NCBI RefSeq assembly: GCF_900549175.1
Contig: NZ_URNN01000019.1
Coordinates: 1 to 30,723 of the forward strand
Reading direction: 5' to 3'
Length of the DNA: 30,723 bases
Source: an uncultured Prevotella sp.
Lineage (GTDB): Bacteria > Bacteroidota > Bacteroidia > Bacteroidales > Bacteroidaceae
The position numbers and the translations under genes are program-made. Positions 24,490 to 30,723 of the stretch are shown in pieces; positions within the stretch are counted from its first letter, which is position 1; every line of letters begins with the position of its first letter. The notes beneath the pieces are model-generated. The model did no database searches. It was not told the DNA's origin and saw only the letters and a program-made list of their open reading frames with translations.

Positions 24490-26535
24490 TCAGCACACCT
24501 TGCTGCCGGGCTTCACGTCTCTGAGTATTGACGTAACGCTCAGGCTGCCGTCAAAATTCTCGGCAGAAAGAATCATGCCCTGACTCTCGATGCCCATCAG
24601 CTTGCGCGGCGGGAAATTGGCTATGAAGAGCACATCCTTGCCAATGAGTTCCTCCGGCTCGTAGAACTTGGCTATGCCGCTGACGATGGTACGGTCGGTG
24701 CCCGAGCCGTCATCGATGGTGAACTTCAGCAACTTGTTGGCCTTCTTCACCTTCTCGCAATTTTTGATGTGCCCCACACGTATGTCCAGCTTCTCGAAGT
24801 CCTCGAACGTAACGGGAGCCTTCACCGGGTCGGCTACGTATGCGGCGGCCTCGTTGGCCTTTTTGGTCTCCTCCAGCTTGTTCAACTGATAGTTGATGGT
24901 TTCGTCCTCTATCTTCTCAAACAGCAGTTCCGGTTCGCCCAGCTGATGTCCGGCGCACAAGAGGTCGGTGCGTCCGAGGTTTTCCCACTCAAACTTCTCC
25001 ACGTTGATCATGCGGCGCAGACGCGCACTGCTGAACGGCAGGAACGGCTCGAAAGCTATGGCCAGATTGGCCACCAGCTGAAGCGAGATATAGAGGATGG
25101 TCTCCACACGCTTCGGGTCGGTCTTCCACACCTTCCACGGTTCGCACTCGGTGATGTATCTGTTGCCGATGCGTGCCAGATTCATGGCCTCCTTCTGCGC
25201 CTCACGGAACTTGAATATGTCGAGATAATCCTCCACACGGGCCTTCACGTCCTTAAACTCGTCGAGTGCCGCACGGTCGGTGTCGGTCAGTTCGCCGCAC
25301 TCGGGCACCACCCCACCCCAATACTTCTTAGTGAGCTGCAACGCACGGTTGACAAAGTTGCCGTAGACGGCCACCAGCTCGTTGTTGTTGCGGTCCTGAA
25401 AGTCTTTCCATGTGAAGTTGTTGTCTTTTGTCTCGGGAGCGTTTGCCGTCAGCACATAGCGCATCACGTCCTGCTTGCCCGGCATCTCCTCGAGATATTC
25501 ATGCAGCCACACCGCCCAGTTGCGCGACGTGGAAATCTTGTCGTTCTCCAGATTGAGGAACTCGTTGGCCGGCACATTCTCGGGCAGTATGTATCCGCCG
25601 TGTGCCTTGAGCATTGTCGGGAACACGATGCAGTGGAACACGATGTTGTCCTTGCCGATGAAGTGAATGAGACGTGTCTCGGGATCTTTCCACCATTTTT
25701 CCCACGTGTCGGGCAGCAGTTCCTTTGTGTTGGATATATAACCTATCGGGGCGTCAAACCACACGTAGAGCACCTTGCCCTCGCCACCTTCCACCGGCAC
25801 AGGTATACCCCAGTTGAGGTCGCGCGTCATGGCCCGCGGCTGCAGGTCGAGGTCGAGCCAGCTCTTGCACTGTCCGTAGACATTGGGACGCCACTCCTTG
25901 TGGCCGTCCAGTATCCACTCTTTCAGCCACTGCTGATATTCGTTGAGCGGCAGATACCAATTTTTGGTCTCTTTCAGCACGGGCTTCGACCCGCTGATGG
26001 CCGACTGCGGATTGATGAGTTCGGTGGGGTCGAGGTCGCTGCCGCACTTCTCGCACTGGTCGCCGTATGCCTTCGGGTTGTGGCAGTGGGGACATTCGCC
26101 CGTGATGTATCTGTCGGCAAGGAACTGTCCCGCCTCTTCGTCGTAATACTGTTTCGACACCTTTTCCGTCAGCTTGCCGTCGTCATACAGTTTCTTGAAG
26201 AAGTCGGAAGCCAGCTTGTGGTGTGTTTCGGATGTTGTCCGGCTGTAGATGTCGAACGATATTCCGAAATCCTCAAAACTCTTCTTTATTATGCCGTGAT
26301 AACGGTCGACAACGTCCTGCGGGGTGATGCCCTCCTTGCGTGCACGGATGGTGATGGGCACACCGTGTTCGTCGCTGCCGCAGATGAAGATGACGTCTTG
26401 TCCCTTCAGTCTGAGATATCTCACGTATATGTCGGCCGGCACGTACACTCCGGCCAGATGTCCTATGTGAACACCGCCGTTGGCGTAGGGCAGAGCCGCC
26501 GTCACGGTGGTGCGTTTGTAATGCTTTTCTTCCAT
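24490..26535 (-). CDS. metG: Methionine--tRNA ligase
   Basis: A 681-aa class I aminoacyl-tRNA synthetase that charges tRNA-Met in the cytoplasm. HIGH is at 23-26. The zinc knuckle is CPHC (148-151) and CEKC (161-164). The KMSKS loop is KISTS (333-337). An anticodon-binding helical domain follows, then from about residue 575 a C-terminal OB-fold tRNA-binding domain (FEDFEKLDIRVGHIKNCEKV to the end) as in dimeric MetRS. The start is placed at MEEKHYKRTTV rather than 18 nt upstream, since the promoter at 26564-26595 would leave only a few nt of leader for the longer form. It is a housekeeping gene among accessory genes. Confidence 0.98.
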   Translation of the reverse strand: MEEKHYKRTTVTAALPYANGGVHIGHLAGVYVPADIYVRYLRLKGQDVIFICGSDEHGVPITIRARKEGITPQDVVDRYHGIIKKSFEDFGISFDIYSRTTSETHHKLASDFFKKLYDDGKLTEKVSKQYYDEEAGQFLADRYITGECPHCHNPKAYGDQCEKCGSDLDPTELINPQSAISGSKPVLKETKNWYLPLNEYQQWLKEWILDGHKEWRPNVYGQCKSWLDLDLQPRAMTRDLNWGIPVPVEGGEGKVLYVWFDAPIGYISNTKELLPDTWEKWWKDPETRLIHFIGKDNIVFHCIVFPTMLKAHGGYILPENVPANEFLNLENDKISTSRNWAVWLHEYLEEMPGKQDVMRYVLTANAPETKDNNFTWKDFQDRNNNELVAVYGNFVNRALQLTKKYWGGVVPECGELTDTDRAALDEFKDVKARVEDYLDIFKFREAQKEAMNLARIGNRYITECEPWKVWKTDPKRVETILYISLQLVANLAIAFEPFLPFSSARLRRMINVEKFEWENLGRTDLLCAGHQLGEPELLFEKIEDETINYQLNKLEETKKANEAAAYVADPVKAPVTFEDFEKLDIRVGHIKNCEKVKKANKLLKFTIDDGSGTDRTIVSGIAKFYEPEELIGKDVLFIANFPPRKLMGIESQGMILSAENFDGSLSVTSILRDVKPGSKVC

Positions 26536-26563
26536 GCTTTCTTTTGATGTCATTAATTGTGTG

Positions 26564-26595
26564 CAAAGTTACTGCAACTTGGGCAAAAATGCAAA
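26564..26595 (-). promoter_or_regulatory. Promoter of metG
   Basis: On the minus strand TTTG (26592-26595) and TAACTTTG (26564-26571) with a 20-nt spacer. It lies outside the inverted-repeat element at 26646-26858. Confidence 0.7.
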
Positions 26596-26645
26596 TTAAC
26601 ATCATGTCTTTTTCGGTTTAATGACATATTTCGTTTGTGATTGTT

Positions 26646-26858
26646 TCTTTTTGACATAAAGACATATTGCTACGCGGTGTGTGTTTCTTTGACAGAAAGG
26701 CAACTCGTTAGCAGAATTATTCATAAGCGGTCGGTTTTCTGTATGGGCGTACCAGTGCATTTATGAATAATTCCGCCAACGGGTAAAGACAGATATTCCG
26801 ACAAACATGTCCTTCACCCAAGAACGTGGCGCAGCAATATGTCTTTATGTCAAAAAGA
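26646..26858. repeat. 213-bp nested inverted repeat (MITE-like)
   Basis: Outer arms 26646-26671 and 26833-26858 are perfect 26-bp reverse complements. Inner arms 26704-26726 and 26761-26783 pair over 23 bp with three transition differences. The space between arms has no ORF of its own. Perfect terminal arms, small size and an intergenic position suit a miniature inverted-repeat element. No clear target duplication is visible. This element fills most of the 371-bp gap between metG and the next gene. Confidence 0.8.
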
Positions 26859-26892
26859 CAAAGATTTATTCGCCTTTTTGGTTTTTATTCAT

Positions 26893-26900
26893 TATTTTTG
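26893..26900 (+). promoter_or_regulatory. -7 element of the DxD glycosyltransferase gene
   Basis: TATTTTTG matches TAnnTTTG, 24 nt before the ATG at 26925. No TTTG at the proper -33 spacing. Confidence 0.45.
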
Positions 26901-26924
26901 CTGACAAAAGAAAATCATCACGTT

Positions 26925-27944
26925 ATGAAACATCCCGCCAAAACCGATATAGCAGTCCTGCTGCTGTTCTTTACGCGCCCGGACACCTTCGGCCGCGTGT
27001 TTGCCGAAGTGAAGAAAGCACGCCCCTCACGCCTGTTCCTCTATCAGGACGGACCGCGCGGCGAGCGCGACCTGCCCGGCATAGAAGCATGCCGCAAGAT
27101 AGCCGAAGACATCGACTGGGAATGTGAAGTGCACCGCATGTATCAGGAGCGCAACTACGGCTGCGACCCCTCAGAGTACATCTCGCAGAAATGGGCCTTC
27201 TCGATAGTGGACAAGTGCATAGTGCTCGAAGACGATGACGTGCCGTCGCAGTCGTTCTTCCCCTTCTGCAAGGAGATGCTCGACCGCTACGAACACGACG
27301 AGCGCATCACGATGATAGCAGGATTCAACACCGACGAGATAACCCCCGATGTGCCGTACGACTATTTCTTCACCTCGGCCTTCTCCATTTGGGGGTGGGC
27401 ATCGTGGCGCAGGGTGATAGACCGCTGGGACGGCAAATACACCTTCCTCGACGACGAGTACAACATGCGGCAGCTCAAGGCCCTGATAAAACAGCGCGGT
27501 TTTCGCAGCGACATCATCAAGATGTGCCGCGACCACCGCGAGACCGGCCGCGAATACTACGAGAGCATCTTCTGGGCGTCTATGCTGTTCAACTCCGGTT
27601 TGGCCATCATGCCGACAAAAAACATGATAAACAACATCGGCCTGACCAACGACTCCACCCACTACTCGGCCACATTCGACACCATGCCGCGGCGCTACCG
27701 CCGCATATTCACCATGGGACGCCACGAAACCGATTTCCCCCTGCGCCATCCGCGTTATGTTATTGAAAATGTGGAATATAGCAAGCGTCTGTACCTCACC
27801 AACGCCTGGAACAACCCGTGGCGCAAGGTGCAGTATTCACTGGAAGAGCTGGTGCGTAATCTTCGCCACGGCAACTTCGACGTGATAACGAAAGCCCTGC
27901 GCCGGCGCATACGCAAGTGGATGGGAAAAGACAAACATGTGTAA
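26925..27944 (+). CDS. GT-A type glycosyltransferase (GT2/GNT-I-like)
   Basis: A 339-aa cytosolic protein. The beginning (AVLLLFFTRPDTFGRVF, then LFLYQDGPRG) and the metal-binding LEDDDVPS (Glu102-Asp105) followed by a 'MIAGFN' stretch identify a GT-A fold of a Bacteroidetes group often annotated as glycosyltransferase or hemolysin activation protein. FFTSAFSIWGWASWRR is also conserved in the group. The start is at MKHPAKTD (26925); the longer frame would begin inside the 213-bp inverted repeat and before the -7 box. It likely adds a sugar to a surface glycan. The donor is unknown. Confidence 0.82.
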   Translation: MKHPAKTDIAVLLLFFTRPDTFGRVFAEVKKARPSRLFLYQDGPRGERDLPGIEACRKIAEDIDWECEVHRMYQERNYGCDPSEYISQKWAFSIVDKCIVLEDDDVPSQSFFPFCKEMLDRYEHDERITMIAGFNTDEITPDVPYDYFFTSAFSIWGWASWRRVIDRWDGKYTFLDDEYNMRQLKALIKQRGFRSDIIKMCRDHRETGREYYESIFWASMLFNSGLAIMPTKNMINNIGLTNDSTHYSATFDTMPRRYRRIFTMGRHETDFPLRHPRYVIENVEYSKRLYLTNAWNNPWRKVQYSLEELVRNLRHGNFDVITKALRRRIRKWMGKDKHV

Positions 27945-27981
27945 ACCTTATTCAGGGGATTTTTAAACGCCCAAAAAATTC

Positions 27982-28161
27982 AAACGCAAAGACGCGGAGG
28001 CGCAAAGATTTTTTTGGAACACGGAGACACGGAGACACAGAGGCTTGCGCAGGTGAGGCTGCTGAAAAAAATCCTTTGCGCCTCTGCGCCTTTGCGTTTA
28101 AAGATAAATCTCCGTGTCTCCCCCCCAAAAAAAAACTTTGCGCCTCTGCGCCTTTGCGTTT
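27982..28161. repeat. Repeat cluster of octamer-based arms
   Basis: Arm A (27982-28007) is built of GCAAAGAC/GCGGAGGC octamers. Its reverse complement occurs twice, at 28074-28099 and 28136-28161 (26 nt, identical to each other, 24/26 to A). Arm B (28018-28043), of ACGGAGAC octamers, has an inverted partner at 28110-28121. Runs of A or T separate them. This cluster fills the gap 27945-28267, which holds no real gene. Such octamer sequences are scattered in many bacterial genomes. Confidence 0.85.
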
Positions 28162-28249
28162 TAAAAAAACAGTCTTTACGTTTAAGAAATTAATGTTTTT
28201 TTAGATTGCCGGCACACCCAGAAACCATGCACATGTCGAAATAAAATAG

Positions 28250-28257
28250 TATCTTTG
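28250..28257 (+). promoter_or_regulatory. -7 element of tex
   Basis: TATCTTTG matches the consensus and lies 10 nt before the ATG at 28268. Transcription should start near 28264, so translation may begin at the second Met (28280) instead. No clear -33 box. Confidence 0.5.
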
Positions 28258-28267
28258 CAGATAGATT

Positions 28268-30487
28268 ATGAATACGACAATGGACAACAACAACATTTTC
28301 ACACCACTCATAGCCCGGGCTCTTACACTGCCCGAACAGGGCACGGCAAACACACTGCAGCTGCTCGACGAAGGCTGCACCATACCCTTCATCAGCCGCT
28401 ACCGCAAGGAACGCACCGGCGGACTCGACGAGGTGCAGATAGCCGCCATAAGCGAGATGAACGACCGCCTGAAGGAAACCGCCCGGCGCAAGGAGACCAT
28501 CATAAAGACAATAACGGAGCAGGGCAAAATGACCGACACGCTCCAACGGCGCATCGACGGCTGCTGGAACGTGCAGGAGCTGGAAGACATCTACCTGCCC
28601 TACAAGCCCAAACGCCGCACAAGGGCGCAGACGGCACGCGAGCAGGGTCTGGAGCCGCTGGCCGTCATCATCACCCTGCAGCGCGAGCAGAACCCCGAGG
28701 AGGCGGCACGGCGCTTCGTGAAAGGCGACGTGACGAGCACCGAAGCCGCACTGAAAGGGGCCATGGACATCATAGCCGAAACCGTGAGCGAAGACGAACA
28801 GGCACGCCGGCAGGTGCGTGACGTGTTCAGGCGCGGGGCCGTGATAACGTCGAAGGTGGTGAAGGCCAAGGCCGACAGCGACGAGGCTGCCAAATATTCC
28901 GACTACTTCGACTTCTCAGAACCGCTGCGCCGCTGTTCGTCGCACCGTCTGCTGGCCATGCGCCGGGGCGAGGCCGACGGCATACTGCGTGTGGGCATAT
29001 CGGCCGACGACGACGCATGCGCCGACCGGCTCAAGCGCCTGTTCGTGCGGAGTGGCGGACGCTGCGGCAGGATGGTGGCCGAAGCGGTGGACGACGGCTA
29101 CAAGCGGCTGCTGAAACCCGCCATAGAGACCGAATTTGCCACCGCGAGCAAGGAGAAGGCCGACGACGAGGCCATAGGCGTGTTTGCGGAAAACCTGCGC
29201 CAGCTGCTGCTGTCGGCGCCGCTCGGACAGAAACGCGTGATGGGCGTCGACCCGGGATTCCGCACGGGCTGCAAGGTGGTGTGCCTCGACGCTCAGGGCA
29301 ACCTGCTGCACCACGAAGCCATCTTCCCCCACCCGCCCGTACAAAAGCGCGCACAGGCCATGGAAAGGATGGCCGACATGATAGGCCGCTACGGCATAGA
29401 GGCCATAGCCATAGGCAACGGCACGGCAAGCCGCGAGACGAAGGAGTTTGTCGAGCAGGTGGTGCGCGGTGGCGGCGGAACACGGCAGCACGGCGCTGAC
29501 TCTGCAGGAGCCGGCAGCATGAACGCACGCGACATAAAGGTATTTGTGGTGAGCGAAGACGGAGCGTCGGTGTACTCGGCGTCGAAGACGGCACGCGAGG
29601 AGTTTCCCGACAAGGATGTGACGGTGCGCGGTGCCGTGTCGATAGGACGCAGACTCATCGACCCCCTGGCCGAACTGGTGAAGATTGACCCGAAGAGCAT
29701 AGGCGTGGGGCAGTACCAGCACGACGTTGACCAGGCGAAGCTGAAGAAGAGTCTCGACCACGTGGTGGAGAGCTGTGTCAACTCGGTGGGCGTAAACCTG
29801 AACACGGCAAGCCGCCACCTGCTGACGTACGTGAGCGGACTCGGGCCAACACTGGCCGCCAACATCGTGGACTACAGGCGCGACAACGGCCCCTTCACGA
29901 GCAGGGCGCAACTGAAGAAGGTGCCGCGCCTCGGTCCGTCAACATACGAGCAGTGTGCGGGATTCCTGCGCATACCGGGGGCCGCCAACCCGCTCGACAA
30001 CAGTGCCGTGCATCCGGAGAGCTACAAGACGGTGGAGCTGATGGCCAAAGACTGCGGCTGTACGGTGAAGGAGCTGATGGCCTCGGCAGAAAAGCGGAAG
30101 GCCATAGACATAAGGCGATACATCACCGACAAGGTGGGGCTGCCCACGCTGACGGACATCATGCGCGAACTGGAAAAGCCGGGACGCGACCCGCGCGAGC
30201 AGATAGAGGAGTTTGAGTTCGACCCCAACGTAACGTCGGTGGACAATCTGGCCGAGGGCATGGTGCTGCCGGGCATAGTGACGAACATCACCAATTTCGG
30301 CGCCTTCGTAGACATAGGGGTGCATCACGACGGTCTCGTGCACATCTCGCAGCTGGCCGACCGCTATGTCTCCGACCCCACACAGGTGGTGCACCTGCAC
30401 CAGCACGTGAGGGTGAAGGTGGTGGAAGTGGACAGGAAGCGGAACAGGATATCGCTGAGCATGAGAGAAGTAATGAGTTCAGAGTGA
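28268..30487 (+). CDS. tex: Tex family RNA-binding transcription accessory protein
   Basis: A 739-aa Tex protein. N-terminal helical Tex_N region to about residue 200 (GCTIPFISRYRKERTGGLDEVQ is diagnostic), YqgF/RNase H-like domain from GVDPGFRTG (326-334), helix-hairpin-helix segments at about 505-570 (VSGLGPTLAANIVDYR; VPRLGPSTYEQCAGF), and a C-terminal S1 RNA-binding domain at 665-734 (LPGIVTNITNFGAFVDIG). It binds nucleic acid in the cytoplasm and influences transcription and RNA turnover. Length fits the family. ATG 28280 (MDNNN) is an alternative start. The last codons and the stop lie within a 39-nt inverted-repeat arm. Confidence 0.96.
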   Translation: MNTTMDNNNIFTPLIARALTLPEQGTANTLQLLDEGCTIPFISRYRKERTGGLDEVQIAAISEMNDRLKETARRKETIIKTITEQGKMTDTLQRRIDGCWNVQELEDIYLPYKPKRRTRAQTAREQGLEPLAVIITLQREQNPEEAARRFVKGDVTSTEAALKGAMDIIAETVSEDEQARRQVRDVFRRGAVITSKVVKAKADSDEAAKYSDYFDFSEPLRRCSSHRLLAMRRGEADGILRVGISADDDACADRLKRLFVRSGGRCGRMVAEAVDDGYKRLLKPAIETEFATASKEKADDEAIGVFAENLRQLLLSAPLGQKRVMGVDPGFRTGCKVVCLDAQGNLLHHEAIFPHPPVQKRAQAMERMADMIGRYGIEAIAIGNGTASRETKEFVEQVVRGGGGTRQHGADSAGAGSMNARDIKVFVVSEDGASVYSASKTAREEFPDKDVTVRGAVSIGRRLIDPLAELVKIDPKSIGVGQYQHDVDQAKLKKSLDHVVESCVNSVGVNLNTASRHLLTYVSGLGPTLAANIVDYRRDNGPFTSRAQLKKVPRLGPSTYEQCAGFLRIPGAANPLDNSAVHPESYKTVELMAKDCGCTVKELMASAEKRKAIDIRRYITDKVGLPTLTDIMRELEKPGRDPREQIEEFEFDPNVTSVDNLAEGMVLPGIVTNITNFGAFVDIGVHHDGLVHISQLADRYVSDPTQVVHLHQHVRVKVVEVDRKRNRISLSMREVMSSE

Positions 30488-30591
30488 TGAGTGAAGAGGT
30501 ATAATATGCTTCAAGATTTGTTTGGTTGCGCATCATTGTAACATTCATATCCTGAAGCATATCATACCTCTTCACTCATCACTCTGAACTC
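30475..30591. repeat. Large inverted repeat over the tex stop codon
   Basis: Arms 30475-30513 and 30553-30591, 39 nt each, one mismatch (A30503). The left arm contains the last codons and the stop of tex and is built of GAGTGAN-like heptamers (GAGTTCA-GAGTGAT-GAGTGAA). The loop is 39 nt. In RNA it would form a very stable hairpin at the tex 3' end. Confidence 0.85.
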
Positions 30592-30597
30592 TTATCT

Positions 30598-30620
30598 TAA
30601 AAGAGCCGGAGGCTCTTTTA
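30598..30620. terminator. Bidirectional rho-independent terminator
   Basis: TAAAAGAGCC-GGA-GGCTCTTTTA: a perfect 10-bp stem with a 3-nt loop and T-runs on both strands. It serves convergent transcription of tex and the partial minus-strand gene, whose stop codon is within the stem. Confidence 0.85.
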
Positions 30621-30723
30621 CAGTTCCTCGCACTCCTTCAGCCATATGGCGCCCGAGGCGTCGCTGGGCATGCGCCAGTCGCCGCGCGGACTGAGGCTCA
30701 CGCTGCCCACCTTCGGGCCGTCG
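30618..30723 (-). CDS. C-terminal end of an unidentified protein (partial)
   Basis: An open frame on the minus strand enters from the window edge and ends at TAA 30618-30620, giving at least 34 residues ending SGAIWLKECEEL. The terminator overlaps its stop codon and the base composition is GC-rich like tex, both of which favour a real gene. I do not recognise the family from this fragment. Confidence 0.6.
   Translation of the reverse strand, partial: DGPKVGSVSLSPRGDWRMPSDASGAIWLKECEEL

Noticed and set aside
24769..26547. 592-codon frame antisense to metG
   Set aside because: It lies wholly opposite a clear MetRS gene and its low-complexity His/Val/Leu-rich translation is typical of a GC-rich codon shadow.
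26826..26924. Longer N-terminus of the DxD glycosyltransferase
   Set aside because: The extra codons lie in the right arm of the 213-bp inverted repeat and upstream of the -7 box; MKHPAKTD fits the family start.
27982..28161. Possible CRISPR array
   Set aside because: The blocks differ in orientation and spacing and there are no uniform repeat/spacer units or cas genes.
27917..28204. 95-codon open frame over the octamer repeats
   Set aside because: Its translation (NAKTRRRKDF, RHGDTE, LRLCAFAFK) only reflects the repeats; similar false proteins are annotated in many genomes. It also overlaps the end of a real gene.
28916..29911. 331-codon minus-strand frame inside tex
   Set aside because: Antisense shadow of a well-conserved GC-rich gene, with no motifs or start signals.

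Overview
The window comes from a member of the Bacteroidota, most likely Prevotellaceae. This rests on a SusC/SusD pair followed by surface lipoproteins, promoters of the Bacteroidetes type (TTTG near -33, TAnnTTTG near -7) in front of many genes, secreted proteins ending in a Prevotella-like 'GKGVYIVNGKK' tail, and the common Bacteroides/Prevotella families Rpn/PDDEXK and AAA-ATPase_like/PDDEXK_9. No rRNA or tRNA gene and no CRISPR array was seen.

Layout. (1) 1-1732: a tightly coupled three-gene operon: a DUF3791 protein with an extra N-terminal domain, a DUF3990 ADP-ribosyltransferase-like protein and a HAD phosphatase. A perfect 7+7 palindrome lies upstream. The module looks like a toxin-antitoxin type unit. 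(2) 1733-3492: an apparent short transcript with its own promoter and terminator, then an Rpn-family PD-(D/E)XK gene, with related hairpins on either side. (3) 3493-15353, minus strand: SusC, SusD, a zinc metallohydrolase lipoprotein, a DUF4302 lipoprotein, an unknown secreted protein and a secreted M6 metalloprotease. Two zinc proteases and no glycosidase suggest import of peptide or protein rather than glycan. (4) 15611-27944: a surface polysaccharide region. It holds two glycosyltransferases, a Wzx-type flippase, a TagD-like cytidylyltransferase, an SDR reductase, a LicD transferase, a polytopic membrane protein and a fucosyltransferase-like protein. TagD-like + SDR + LicD reads as synthesis and transfer of a CDP-activated phospho-polyol or similar group onto a glycan. 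This region is interrupted by an AAA-ATPase/PD-(D/E)XK gene that sits between two exact 63-bp direct repeats, and by metG. (5) 27945-30723: a repeat-rich gap, tex, a large hairpin over the tex stop codon, and the 3' end of an unidentified minus-strand gene.

The most unusual features are non-coding: the 63-bp promoter-carrying direct repeats around the AAA/PDDEXK gene; a 213-bp nested inverted repeat between metG and a glycosyltransferase; and inverted repeats whose arms are built of degenerate 7- or 8-nt tandem units (5691-5739, 27982-28161, 30475-30591).

All family names come from motif recognition by eye; no database search was possible.
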